64,000 nt of DNA from Micrococcaceae bacterium (GTDB lineage: Bacteria; Actinomycetota; Actinomycetes; Actinomycetales; Micrococcaceae), in assembly GCA_013393415.1 (NCBI GenBank), contig JABXHI010000001.1, positions 123,902-187,901 on the forward strand, given 5' to 3'. The notes below the pieces were generated by a model. It searched no databases. It was not told the origin of the DNA and was given only the letters and a program-made list of their open reading frames with translations. This document shows, in pieces, positions 23,656 to 34,875 of the stretch; position 1 is the first letter of the stretch; each line of letters starts with the position of its first letter. The position numbers and the translations under genes are program-made.

Positions 23656-24598
23656 TAGTAAAACACCGAGTTCCCTTCGGCATCATTGGACCGTTCCGTG
23701 AGCAGTTCTTCAACATGTTCTCGGACTTGGTGGTGCTGATCGGCGTCGAAACCTGATGAATTGAAAATATCCTCGCTATCCCAGTCGCCGTCATGCTGCC
23801 GGATGCTCACCGAGTGCTGGATATGGGTTGAGGGTCCATCCGGGAGATGCGTGACCTCGACAGTCTGCTCGACGTGGACGTGATCGCTGAACTCGTCATT
23901 GCCGCCCTCGGTAAATTCGGCCCAGCGGGTGGTGGTTTCAACGGGATTGCCGTCGTTGTCTTCGGATAGGACGGTTTCTTCATCGGTCGCGGTCAGATGT
24001 TTAGGCCAATGCAGGTAGTCCTGCATGTCGCTGAATGCTTGGGCTGATCGGGTTTGTGAGGCAGTCTCAAATCCATTGACAAGTGACTCAACACGGTCTT
24101 TAACCTCTGCGTGAACACCATGGCCATCATCTTCAAAGTGGGCGACTTCAACGGGTGTTCCGTCGTCACCGCTTTGAACATCAATTTCGTGCTTCACCTT
24201 GGGGTAGCCGGTGCGCTCTACCGCATCGTCTGGCAGCACGATTTGTTCCATCTTGACGATTTGAGCATCCTGATCTTGCGATGATCGCATTTCTACGCGC
24301 CGTACACTGGCACCTGGTTCGATACCCCAGGAGTTGCTAGAGCTTGGACCAACGGGCTCTTCGACCGTGAATTCTTCCACAGAGGTCAGCTCTTGTGGCC
24401 AGTGCAGTTCATGAGCAAGATGATTAGCAAAAGACGTGCCTCAGTATCCTGGCGGTCTAATGGTCCGTGGAATGCGCGTGAGGCGTCGTCGAGTCCAAGG
24501 CCCACTTCTGCTTCGGAGTGGGATTTGGTGGTGTACTTGCCGTCAGTGGTTCGATTGTTCTGCTGGGCGTTCTGTGCTGCCGAAAACTGCTGTGTCAT
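23655..24598 (-). pseudogene. Tagged protein C, broken by a frameshift
   Basis: The 5' part (24386-24598) starts nine bases from CCGGACAC and encodes the DGKY-HSE tag, then ends in an out-of-frame tail. The 3' part (23655-24380) has no promoter or good start, but its upstream frame reads SFANHLAHELHWPQELTSVEEFTV into the body. That segment resembles LSDMQDYLHWPKHLT further on in the same protein and the tagged protein at 53901. A -1 shift near the CTTTTGC at about 24425-24435 would join the two into about 314 residues. It could be a mutation, an assembly error or programmed slippage; the site is not a classical slippery heptamer. The body has strand-rich repeats. Confidence 0.6.
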
Positions 24599-24615
24599 GC
24601 CAGGTAAGTGTCCGG
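24598..24615 (-). promoter_or_regulatory. CCGGACAC element, leaderless class
   Basis: CCGGACAC at 24608-24615, nine bases (TTACCTGGC), ATG at 24598. The preceding base is A. Confidence 0.6.
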
Positions 24616-24620
24616 TGTTA

Positions 24621-25076
24621 TCAGCGTGGTCCGTCTCCTAGGGTGGAAAGGTGCTGCTGGAGTCGCTTGGTAGCTTCGGCAATATAGCGCTCCAGATCAT
24701 GAAATACTTCGCCAATGCCAGAGAACCAGTCGAACTCCAGAACGTCGTGCCCGGTAACCGAGTTAAACGTTTCCAGCTGTTGTTGGAGTCTGCTGAAACC
24801 GGCTGATTCTGCCAAGTCCTGTGGCAGGGTGATCTGGTTGACGATGATTTCCGGCGTGTCTGGGCGGTCATTGAGTGCAAAAGACAGGGTGCGGACCGTT
24901 GAGCCAGGGTGGATACCCCAAAATGCGATATGGTTTGTTTCACCCACCAACGTTTCGCGGTATGTCACCAGCACGGCTGGCCATGAGATGCGGTCACGAA
25001 GTGCTTCGATGAAGACTTTAGCGTTGGCTTCGTGGTGTTCGAGGGGCTGATTCTGGAATGCCGTGTTTTCACTCAT
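24621..25076 (-). CDS. Hypothetical protein related to body of tagged protein C, 151 aa
   Basis: It lacks the N-terminal tag, but FWGIHPGSTVRTLSFAL and QITLPQDLAESAGFSRLQQQLE match SWGIEPGASVRRVEMRS and QIVLPDDAVERTGYPKVKHEID of the neighbouring tagged protein, so the two share a domain. The tag and the body are therefore separable. The C-terminus is helical. The start is nine bases from CCGGACAC. Confidence 0.65.
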   Translation of the reverse strand: MSENTAFQNQPLEHHEANAKVFIEALRDRISWPAVLVTYRETLVGETNHIAFWGIHPGSTVRTLSFALNDRPDTPEIIVNQITLPQDLAESAGFSRLQQQLETFNSVTGHDVLEFDWFSGIGEVFHDLERYIAEATKRLQQHLSTLGDGPR

Positions 25077-25093
25077 GCTTCAACCGTGTCCGG
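25076..25093 (-). promoter_or_regulatory. CCGGACAC element, leaderless class
   Basis: CCGGACAC at 25086-25093, nine bases (GGTTGAAGC), ATG at 25076. Confidence 0.6.
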
Positions 25094-25095
25094 CA

Positions 25096-27603
<2,508 letters not shown>

Positions 27604-28200
27604 TCAGCGGTGGGCTTTGGCACCGATGATAATCATTACTGTTTCAACAGTTTGATAAGCAAGGTTGTCGTTCAAAGGGGCGCCAACTGGAATGAAGGCT
27701 CTAGCAAGGATCGGACCGAGCAACAGATCGCAAATGAAGTCAATGTCAACGACCTTTACGTCAATCTCATTTCTCTTATCCGCGGCATTCATTATTCTTG
27801 CTATATTTTCTCGACGAGGTCTGATGAACTGAGTCTCGTAAAGCGAGCTGAGAGATGTGTCATTACGTATGGCTTCGAGCAGGCCGGGGAAGTTTTTTCC
27901 AAGGATAGGGTTTGAAAACATTGCGACCTCTTCACGCTGTAAGGTGAGAAGGTCTTGATAGAGTGAACCGCTGTCTACTGGTGTCCCGGTCCCAAATTTT
28001 TTTTTGATTATTTCTAACGCGAGGTGTGCCACACTCGCGAAGCGGCGGTAAAATGTAGGGCGTGTAGTGCCGACTTCGGTCACGATCCCATCCACTTTTA
28101 GCGCAGAGAATCCTTCATCTTCCATGACTCGTTCGCCTACATGAATGATTGCATCTGTAATGCCACCGCTTAGCGGTCTTCCGCTTCTATTACTAACCAC
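27604..28200 (-). CDS. TetR/AcrR-family regulator, 198 aa
   Basis: The N-terminal 55 residues form a TetR helix-turn-helix: VMEDEGFSALKVDGIVTEVGTTRPTFYRRFASVAHLALEII. The C-terminal ligand-binding half is variable, as usual. It is divergent from the AvrD-like gene with a short shared control region, so it probably represses that gene and itself in response to a small ligand. Two TetR proteins flank the AvrD-like gene. Confidence 0.8.
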   Translation of the reverse strand: MVSNRSGRPLSGGITDAIIHVGERVMEDEGFSALKVDGIVTEVGTTRPTFYRRFASVAHLALEIIKKKFGTGTPVDSGSLYQDLLTLQREEVAMFSNPILGKNFPGLLEAIRNDTSLSSLYETQFIRPRRENIARIMNAADKRNEIDVKVVDIDFICDLLLGPILARAFIPVGAPLNDNLAYQTVETVMIIIGAKAHR

Positions 28201-28308
28201 TCTGTAATTTTACCATAATCGGGCATGTTTCATTAGAAATCGCGTAAGATGCTATACGAAATAGTCTGTAATGCATGTGTGTGGGTTGGTGTGGAAGGCT
28301 GTGATCGA
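28201..28308. promoter_or_regulatory. Divergent control region of the autoregulator cassette
   Basis: AT-rich, between the TetR gene and the AvrD-like gene. TATACG at 28252 could be a -10 box for the rightward gene. No clear inverted-repeat operator could be picked out by eye. Confidence 0.35.
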
Positions 28309-29232
28309 GTGACAGACAGGCCACTTCATATAGAAGAATTTCTCGGGCCGGCTGAAGACCGATATTTCGCTCAGGGGTACCGGTCTGTGAACTACTCCTT
28401 GCATTCTGTTAAAGAAACGAAATCAGGTTACGCAGAAGCGGTTGTAAATATCTCTTATCCCCCTCGATGGTCGGCGGGACATCGGCGTGAAGTTAACACA
28501 GAGCCACACCTGAGTTCCGTTGATGCTGTGATTCTGCCACTGAAATTACTCGAAAGCGTTTCATCAGCCGAAGGCCTGAATGCACTCAGCTCTTTTCGTG
28601 TGAGCTCCATCGAATTGAAGGCTGGTTCTGGTCCTTGGTTAGGATTAGGAACCGTGCCAATTAGCCTATCTTTCAAGTATGACAACGGTTCACTTTATTC
28701 TAAAGCTATGGTAGGTAACATCCGTGTTGGGATAACTTTAGATAAAGATAATTCGGATCTGAGATTATGCCATCCACCGGTAGGGCATGAAACCGTCTAT
28801 GATTCTCTTTTCCAGACCATAGATAGCATCTCCATAATACAAAGTCTCAATCCAGAGCCAGGCATTCTTAACAGCGCTCACGAGCTAAATGTCAAAACAA
28901 CTAATCCTTCTGCCCCTGGAATTGAGGCACTCCGATGGCCGTCAGCAACGGTCATCGACTACCTTGTAACGATGGGCCAGCTTACACAGGTTTTGACTTA
29001 CTCATACGCTGGCACTTCTCGCTCTGAAGCGGGACCCCTGTGGATGCGTACGATGAAAATCCGTATAAACAAACAGGACAGTCGACTTCCTGTACGCTTC
29101 GAAGCATCAACGAGAATTTTGCGGGATCGCGTTTGGAAAATTGGTGACAAACGTGTTCACGATGTCAAAGTTGAGTCTTCAGCATCTTCAGGAGTTACAG
29201 CACGATCTAGACTCGCATACGAAGAGGTTTAA
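28309..29232 (+). CDS. AvrD-like protein (syringolide / autoregulator synthesis family)
   Basis: Resembles the AvrD family, the Pseudomonas enzyme that makes syringolides, butyrolactone-containing signals. Visible family-like segments are FLGPAEDRYFAQGYRSVNYSL near the start, YPPRWS, and PHLSSVDAVILPLKL. The total of 307 residues matches. The start is taken as GTG at 28309 behind GGAAGG; an ATG at 28249 is possible but overlaps the likely -10 box. With TetR genes on both sides and an SDR downstream, the order matches gamma-butyrolactone cassettes. The reaction here is inferred, not shown. Confidence 0.55.
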   Translation: MTDRPLHIEEFLGPAEDRYFAQGYRSVNYSLHSVKETKSGYAEAVVNISYPPRWSAGHRREVNTEPHLSSVDAVILPLKLLESVSSAEGLNALSSFRVSSIELKAGSGPWLGLGTVPISLSFKYDNGSLYSKAMVGNIRVGITLDKDNSDLRLCHPPVGHETVYDSLFQTIDSISIIQSLNPEPGILNSAHELNVKTTNPSAPGIEALRWPSATVIDYLVTMGQLTQVLTYSYAGTSRSEAGPLWMRTMKIRINKQDSRLPVRFEASTRILRDRVWKIGDKRVHDVKVESSASSGVTARSRLAYEEV

Positions 29233-29237
29233 ATGTC

Positions 29238-29930
29238 ATGGTGAGAAGGAACGAAAATATTGAACTTGAAGACCTCTCTATTTCGGCAGACAGGCCACTC
29301 CCTGCACCTGACGCTAATAACTATGAGTTTGAGAGGACATCTCTACTGCAAATTGCAGCCGCTCGTCTCGGAAAAGAACCTTTCCCCTCGGTTACGATTG
29401 CAAATATCGCAAGCGATGCCAATGTGCCAGAGAAAATCGTTCGCAGTCATTTTCTTGATATGCACGAAGTTGGCTCCGCGGTACTGGATCACGAACGATC
29501 AAGCATGCGCAACGTACAACAGCGCGTTTCAAAAATGCGAATAAATCCCCTGGATCAGCTGGCAGCAGCTTTTCAAATAGTGGGTGAGAACCTATCAAAG
29601 GATATAGTGGTTAGGGCAGGTGTGAGGATCGCAGCAGAGTCCCGTGATTATTTCCCGGAGCGCCGGCTGGACCCTTTTAAGACCTGGGAAGACTTCGTTA
29701 ACTCGCAGCTCAGCCGCGCCTGCGATCTCGGCCTGATTAGAGTTGATGTGGAGCTCTCTGAAATTACATGGATAATAGTTGCCGCAGGTATTGGTTCCAA
29801 GGAGTTCTTCACGATATCCAACACCTGGCACACTGCTCCGGATCGGCTTGAGAGTACTCTTCGAAATATAATCGCACTCATTAGCCCTTCTGAAGCCGGA
29901 ATGCCTGGAGCAGTACGGGAGAATAGATGA
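29238..29930 (+). CDS. TetR-family regulator, butyrolactone-receptor-like
   Basis: 230 residues. An extended N-terminus precedes a TetR helix-turn-helix (LLQIAAARLGKEPFPSVTIANIASDANVPEKIVRSHF). The C-terminal half (RLDPFKTWEDFVNSQLSRACDLGLIRVDVELSEITWIIVAAGIGSKEF) resembles the ScbR/ArpA type of Streptomyces, where the ligand is a gamma-butyrolactone. It is five bases after the AvrD-like stop and overlaps the SDR start as ATGA, so the three genes form one operon. Confidence 0.65.
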   Translation: MVRRNENIELEDLSISADRPLPAPDANNYEFERTSLLQIAAARLGKEPFPSVTIANIASDANVPEKIVRSHFLDMHEVGSAVLDHERSSMRNVQQRVSKMRINPLDQLAAAFQIVGENLSKDIVVRAGVRIAAESRDYFPERRLDPFKTWEDFVNSQLSRACDLGLIRVDVELSEITWIIVAAGIGSKEFFTISNTWHTAPDRLESTLRNIIALISPSEAGMPGAVRENR

Positions 29931-30748
29931 TAGCACTTAACAGACGTATCGCGGTCATTACAGGTTCCTCTGGAGGCATTGGCGGTGCGACGGCAATCAA
30001 GCTCCACAATGAGGGTTACGGAATTATCGCCCACTATAATTCTGGCCACGATCAAGCAAGCGCACTGCAAGATCATATTGTGGGAAAGGGGGGCCACTGC
30101 TGGCTACTCAAAGCTAATCTTGCAACGGAGGATGGTGTGAATTTTCTCGTACGCGGTGTGACCGAAATCGTTGCTTCGCAACCAAAATCAACACTTCAGG
30201 CGCTAGTCAATAACGCGGCGCTTCTCTTAGGTCCGTCGTTTGAAGCTGCTACAGTGAGTGAGTTCGACAGATACTTTGCAGTTAATTCAAGAGCCCCTCT
30301 TTTCCTTTCTCAAAGCCTGTCGAAATTGATGGAGTCTGGCGGTAGCATCGTCAACATCTCATCAGCAGGGGCACATTTTTCAAGTCCCGGAGACATAGTT
30401 TATGCTATGACTAAAGCTGCGGTTGAATCATTTACAAAAAACGCAGCGCAGGCTTTGGCCGAAAATGGTATCCGAATCAACGCCGTTATGCCAGGATTCA
30501 CGGACAACGGGCACGCAGCATTCAAAAATCCTGATGTTCGTCGTCATATGGCGAGCCACTCTGTTCTCGAAGATATCTCCACACCGGAAACCGTTGCAGA
30601 GGCAATTTCATTTCTACTGTCTAATCGCGCCAACAGAACTACTGGGACTGTACTCGATGTAAGCGGAGGAGCTACCCTTGGTGCTCGCCCTCGTGGAAGG
30701 AAGCCGTTCTCACTAAGAGACCTGAGGGATGGGGTCGACAAAGGTTGA
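29927..30748 (+). CDS. Short-chain dehydrogenase/reductase
   Basis: Classical SDR of 273 residues: cofactor motif TGSSGGIG near residue 13, NNA (residues 93-95), a catalytic Ser in IVNISSAGA and the Tyr/Lys pair YAMTK. It resembles FabG-type reductases. In gamma-butyrolactone systems a ketoreductase of this kind sets the side-chain hydroxyl of the signal, which fits its place after the AvrD-like gene. The C-terminus is extended and basic (RPRGRKPFSLRDLRDG). Confidence 0.85.
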   Translation: MIALNRRIAVITGSSGGIGGATAIKLHNEGYGIIAHYNSGHDQASALQDHIVGKGGHCWLLKANLATEDGVNFLVRGVTEIVASQPKSTLQALVNNAALLLGPSFEAATVSEFDRYFAVNSRAPLFLSQSLSKLMESGGSIVNISSAGAHFSSPGDIVYAMTKAAVESFTKNAAQALAENGIRINAVMPGFTDNGHAAFKNPDVRRHMASHSVLEDISTPETVAEAISFLLSNRANRTTGTVLDVSGGATLGARPRGRKPFSLRDLRDGVDKG

Positions 30749-30876
30749 TTATCCAATTGAACAATTCAACTAGCTGCTCTGTGAGGATTGGGAATTTTGC
30801 GGAGAAGCACCTTGCATGTTCCACTGCGCCAATACGCTGTTTCGCATTGTGCTCTGAATTCTAACGCCAGATAGGC

Positions 30877-33213
30877 TTAGTCTCGTTTGAATATTTGACG
30901 GGCGATTCGCTGTACGTTGTGAGCTGCCCGATCCTCAGGTGTACCAAGCGGATTATCGGGCACCATATACGTCCAGGTAGCTGATGGTCGACGCAGTCCG
31001 AGTTGGTGAGTGGCATTTGTCTGATCCTCAACATCATAACTGGCGACCAGGTCACAAACGCTTTGATGCACGTTTTCAAAGAACCCATCAAACTCGCGGA
31101 GTGCAATCAGATGGAATTCTTGAACGGGGTCCTGGCCGGCAAGTACTCGCAAGTTGATGCCCTCTCTGACGTCGTTGAGAAATGCGAGGTGGGAGGTCCA
31201 GGCATTGTCTATGACATAGAGGGCGACGGTCCGGACCACCGCTTTGAACTCAGACCAACCCCGCTTCGAAATCAAATTCTTGGCCTGGTCGGGGACACTG
31301 TGGTGCACCCGGTGTGCAATCTCATCGTTATCATGAAGGACATCTATGCGATTGCCAATCACGGCTTGACGTTGAATGGAAATTGCTCTGGTGTACTGCC
31401 AGGTTGAGCGATGCCGCTCCAGACGAAGTGCTTCGGCAATCTTTTGGGAAGATAGAACCATGTCGACTAATTCGCGAGCAGGAGTGTTGCGTCCGCGGTG
31501 TTGCAGTTTCCTGCGCATGAAGCCTGGCATATGTGCTTTCACCAGTTCATCATCTAAGGACACGAAACGCATTGTGACACCAGGGTCCCCTTGCCGACCG
31601 GCGCGACCCAGCAACTGAGCATCCAGCCTACGGGATGGGTACAGTGACGTGGAAACAACCGCAAGACCGCCTAATCCTACTACTCGAATTCTGTCGGATT
31701 CATCGGGACCGCCAAGTTTAATATCAGTACCTCGGCCAGACATTTGGGTCGAAATTGTCACTTGACCGTATTGTCCAGCATGCGAGATGATTTCTGCTTC
31801 TTCCGCAGAATTGCGCGCATTTAAGACCTGGGCGCAGACCCCTTCTGCGGATAGTTGGTCGGCTAAGTGTTCCGACTCGGCGACACTCTGAGTACCGACT
31901 AAGACCGGTTGGCCTTGTGCGTGTCTTTTCGTGATCTCATGGATGATGCCGTCTTCTTTCTCTGCATTGGTAAAGAAGACTCGAATGGGTTCATCAACCC
32001 GAACTCTTTCCTCATGTGGCTCGATGCGTCCACTTTCCGTGCTGTAGAACTCTTGAAGCTCGTCAGCTACCGCAATCACAGTGCCACTCATGCCAGCCAG
32101 TAAGTCATAGCGCAGTAGCAGGTCTTGGATTGTTATGGAGTCCAGAACAATACCTGGTGTTGTAAGTGGTAATCCTTCTTTGGCTTCGATCGCTGCGTGC
32201 AGTCCATCTGGCCAGCGATGCATGTTTGATATGCGCCCCCGAGAAGTGTTGATCAGCCGGATAGTACCGTTTTCGACAAGATAATCGACGTCGCTGTGGA
32301 CTAGTGCTCGGGCATGCAGTGCGAGGTTGATTCGGGTCAACAGGTCAATATTTTCGATGTCATATAGATTGATCCCGCCTAAGTGGTCTTCAATTAAGTC
32401 CACGCCGAGCTCAGAGAGCGACACAGCGCTTCGATCAGCGTCCACCAGATAGTGTTCACCTGGTTCCAGAAGATCGATAAGTGCTGTTGCGTTCTCAAAA
32501 TTGTCTTCATCGATTTCTCCCTCACCTGCAAGCACCAGCGGTGAAACGGCTTCGTCGATCATCACGGCATCAGCTTCGTCTACGATCCCAACATCGAAAG
32601 TGGGGTCCACCTGTTCTGACGCACTGTGCGCGAAGCTGTCTCTGAGGACGTCGTACCCTACCTCGCTGACTGGCGCATAGACGACATCGGCGGAGTAAGC
32701 CTGCTTTCGGGAGGAACTCGGAGTGAGCTGTCCAACCCAAGATACATTGATTCCCAGAAGGTCGTAGATTGGACCCATCCAGTTGGCATCGCGTTCAGCA
32801 AGGTAATCATTCACTGAAAGAACATGGACCCGCCGTCCAGAAAGACTGTGGGCGGCGGCTGCCAATGCGCCTACGATGGTTTTGCCCTCACCAGTATCCA
32901 TCTCAGCAACATAACCATGTACCAGCGCACAGGAGCCGAGAAGCTGCTCATCGTAGGGCTCAATCCTCAATGCCCTGCTACACGCCTCACGTGCGGCTGT
33001 CAGTATTCGCGCCAAGCTCCGCCGATTGTTAACAACGCTACCCTGGCTCGATTGAACTGTCGCCCACGCACGAAGCTCATTGTCAGGGATGATCGAGGCT
33101 TCCGGCTGCAATGACCTGACGTCTTGTACGATAGAGCTGAATTGACTCATAGGGGTTGTGCCAGGAGTGCCAAGAACGCGGTGGAGCCAACGCGGGAAAT
33201 GCTTCAGTATCAA
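30877..33213 (-). CDS. secA2: SecA2-type accessory preprotein translocase ATPase
   Basis: 778 residues. Walker A is MDTGEGKT (105-112) and the DEAD box is VDEAD (211-215). Other SecA signatures are VLSVNDYLAERD, ARNSAEEAEIISHAGQ and MSGRGTDIKLGG. It lacks the C-terminal zinc-binding tail of housekeeping SecA and has the compact length of actinobacterial SecA2, which exports a small subset of proteins. The start is TTG at 33213 with GGAGG six bases before it. It stands convergent to the SDR gene and upstream (on the same strand) of nothing obvious, between the signalling and toxin modules; a role in exporting island products is inference. Confidence 0.85.
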   Translation of the reverse strand: MILKHFPRWLHRVLGTPGTTPMSQFSSIVQDVRSLQPEASIIPDNELRAWATVQSSQGSVVNNRRSLARILTAAREACSRALRIEPYDEQLLGSCALVHGYVAEMDTGEGKTIVGALAAAAHSLSGRRVHVLSVNDYLAERDANWMGPIYDLLGINVSWVGQLTPSSSRKQAYSADVVYAPVSEVGYDVLRDSFAHSASEQVDPTFDVGIVDEADAVMIDEAVSPLVLAGEGEIDEDNFENATALIDLLEPGEHYLVDADRSAVSLSELGVDLIEDHLGGINLYDIENIDLLTRINLALHARALVHSDVDYLVENGTIRLINTSRGRISNMHRWPDGLHAAIEAKEGLPLTTPGIVLDSITIQDLLLRYDLLAGMSGTVIAVADELQEFYSTESGRIEPHEERVRVDEPIRVFFTNAEKEDGIIHEITKRHAQGQPVLVGTQSVAESEHLADQLSAEGVCAQVLNARNSAEEAEIISHAGQYGQVTISTQMSGRGTDIKLGGPDESDRIRVVGLGGLAVVSTSLYPSRRLDAQLLGRAGRQGDPGVTMRFVSLDDELVKAHMPGFMRRKLQHRGRNTPARELVDMVLSSQKIAEALRLERHRSTWQYTRAISIQRQAVIGNRIDVLHDNDEIAHRVHHSVPDQAKNLISKRGWSEFKAVVRTVALYVIDNAWTSHLAFLNDVREGINLRVLAGQDPVQEFHLIALREFDGFFENVHQSVCDLVASYDVEDQTNATHQLGLRRPSATWTYMVPDNPLGTPEDRAAHNVQRIARQIFKRD

Positions 33214-33626
33214 AAGAATCCTCCAAATTAAATCTGTCTAGAACTAGCCTGAACTCCATCTTCCTGATGCTCACAACATAAGTACGCTTGGTTAGTTACG
33301 ATCAAAAGTAAAGTGCGAAGTTCTCAGGAGCGACAGTGCCGCTAGGACCTAGGTCGCTATGCAGACTCATTCACAATTAACTCAATTGCATGTGATGAGC
33401 ATTCAAGGTCGCTGCACTGTGGTTGCCATGGTCACCTAATCAGTAGTGAGACTCGACATAACCTGCTCCTCAAGCACACAAAAAGAAACTGTTCAGCCAT
33501 GATTGAGCCGCGATGGAATTTGCCGGGAAATTTTACAAGTAAGACGCTCTTTCATACGAATCAACTAACCCCTGTGTAGGAGACTCAAAAACTATAAATA
33601 TCTTTGTCAAATTCGACCTTCTGCCT
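33214..33626. other. Intergenic, no gene seen (413 bases)
   Basis: The stretch lies between secA2 and the end of the toxin-type operon. It must hold the secA2 promoter and probably the operon's terminator; neither could be pinpointed. Small frames here look random. Confidence 0.3.
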
Positions 33627-34364
33627 CTACTCAGTGCTCTTCTTATAAATTGATATATGTGATCTTGCTGCAATGTCGACTTTTGCCCCTTCCCAATCCT
33701 TCATTCTAGCCACCAACTTAAAGTCCGCCTGAGAAGCTAGACCGTCCATATCTTGCGGTAAAGAGAAGCGAGAAACTTCGATAAACGTAGACACATTTCC
33801 GTGGCCAACGACAGAACGGAGGGCGACTAGGCGCTGCGCAATCGGGTCAATTTCTATCTGGTCCAGGAGAACTAAGTCACCTTTCCCTAGGGGCGTCGAC
33901 GTGAAAACGGTATTACCGGAATTTAAGTAATGGTGAGCGGCATAGGTATCCATGATCAAATACCCTCCATCCTTCAGATAAGTGGCCGCAGAATGCATTG
34001 TCTGTCTGCGTTCGCCCTCGTCCAAGATCATAAAGAATGTATTGTTCATAATCATGCAGAGATCGTAACTCTCGTCACCGGTTGCTTCGATGAAGCTCTT
34101 AACCTCAGTTCGAACCATGCGATCAGGGTCTTTATCGCGAAGGGCCTCGATCATTCTCTCGGAGATATCGATACCAAGCACTTCATTTCCAGCGAGAGCT
34201 AGGGGTATAGCAGTGCGGCCAGTCCCTACCCCAAAGTCAACAATTTTACATCCGTCCGGGTATCTCTCCTTCACGTATTCAACAACCTGAGGTACCTCTG
34301 TAGGCGGGTAAAGAAGGTCGTAGAAGCCGGATACAATATCTCCGTACATTGGCAAATCATTCAT
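33627..34364 (-). CDS. Class I SAM-dependent methyltransferase, 245 aa
   Basis: Motif I is VDFGVGTGRTAIPLA, followed by an acidic residue at the end of the next strand (VLGIDIS), and a conserved YDLCMIMNN motif IV region. The start at 34364 has AAGGGAGC four bases before it. It overlaps the SdpA-like stop by eight bases and ends the six-gene operon. Small-molecule or peptide methylation fits; the substrate is unknown. Confidence 0.8.
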   Translation of the reverse strand: MNDLPMYGDIVSGFYDLLYPPTEVPQVVEYVKERYPDGCKIVDFGVGTGRTAIPLALAGNEVLGIDISERMIEALRDKDPDRMVRTEVKSFIEATGDESYDLCMIMNNTFFMILDEGERRQTMHSAATYLKDGGYLIMDTYAAHHYLNSGNTVFTSTPLGKGDLVLLDQIEIDPIAQRLVALRSVVGHGNVSTFIEVSRFSLPQDMDGLASQADFKLVARMKDWEGAKVDIAARSHISIYKKSTE

Positions 34365-34875
34365 TTGTGCTCCCTTGCAGTACATCGTGTAATGCTGACG
34401 TAAATTTTGGAACAGCACCAGCTCGACTGATCCCCTGCCCACTGCTTTCTAATAACATAAACTGAATTTTCGTTGCGTCAGAGGGAAGAGCTGTCAAGGC
34501 AAGAACCACATTGAGGAGCGCTATATATGAAGGAGAAGCAATAATCATACTTAAGGGAATTCCGTTGCGCAACATAGATTGTATGTGGGCTGCGCAGTCA
34601 AAAACTGTCTTTTCCAAGCGACGATTGCGGTGAATCAGAAAATGAGTTGCTTTCCTTGGCTCGAAAATTGACAAGTGCTTCCATGGAGTTGCGATACCAT
34701 TTGCGTCGAAACTACGTATCACAATTTCAGCGTCAGTTGTTCCCGGTAACGGTCCGAAAAAGGTCCAGATAGGAATGAAATGCATGTAGGGGTCGATCCG
34801 AGCCGTCAACTTTTGTCCAATCGTGAGTTGGTGCAACACAGTCAGACCGAACCACGTGCCTAAAAAAATTCTCAC
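34357..34875 (-). CDS. SdpA-like maturation protein, 172 aa
   Basis: Tentative. The segment IPIWTFFGPLPGTTDAEIVIR near residues 34-54 recalls the conserved W-x-FF-x-x-P pattern of SdpA, which together with SdpB matures the SDP toxin in Bacillus. There is a hydrophobic N-terminus and a second hydrophobic stretch near residue 118. The GTG start overlaps the hydrolase stop (TAGTG). The neighbour two genes upstream is HTTM/SdpB-like, which strengthens the reading. Confidence 0.45.
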   Translation of the reverse strand: MRIFLGTWFGLTVLHQLTIGQKLTARIDPYMHFIPIWTFFGPLPGTTDAEIVIRSFDANGIATPWKHLSIFEPRKATHFLIHRNRRLEKTVFDCAAHIQSMLRNGIPLSMIIASPSYIALLNVVLALTALPSDATKIQFMLLESSGQGISRAGAVPKFTSALHDVLQGSTNE

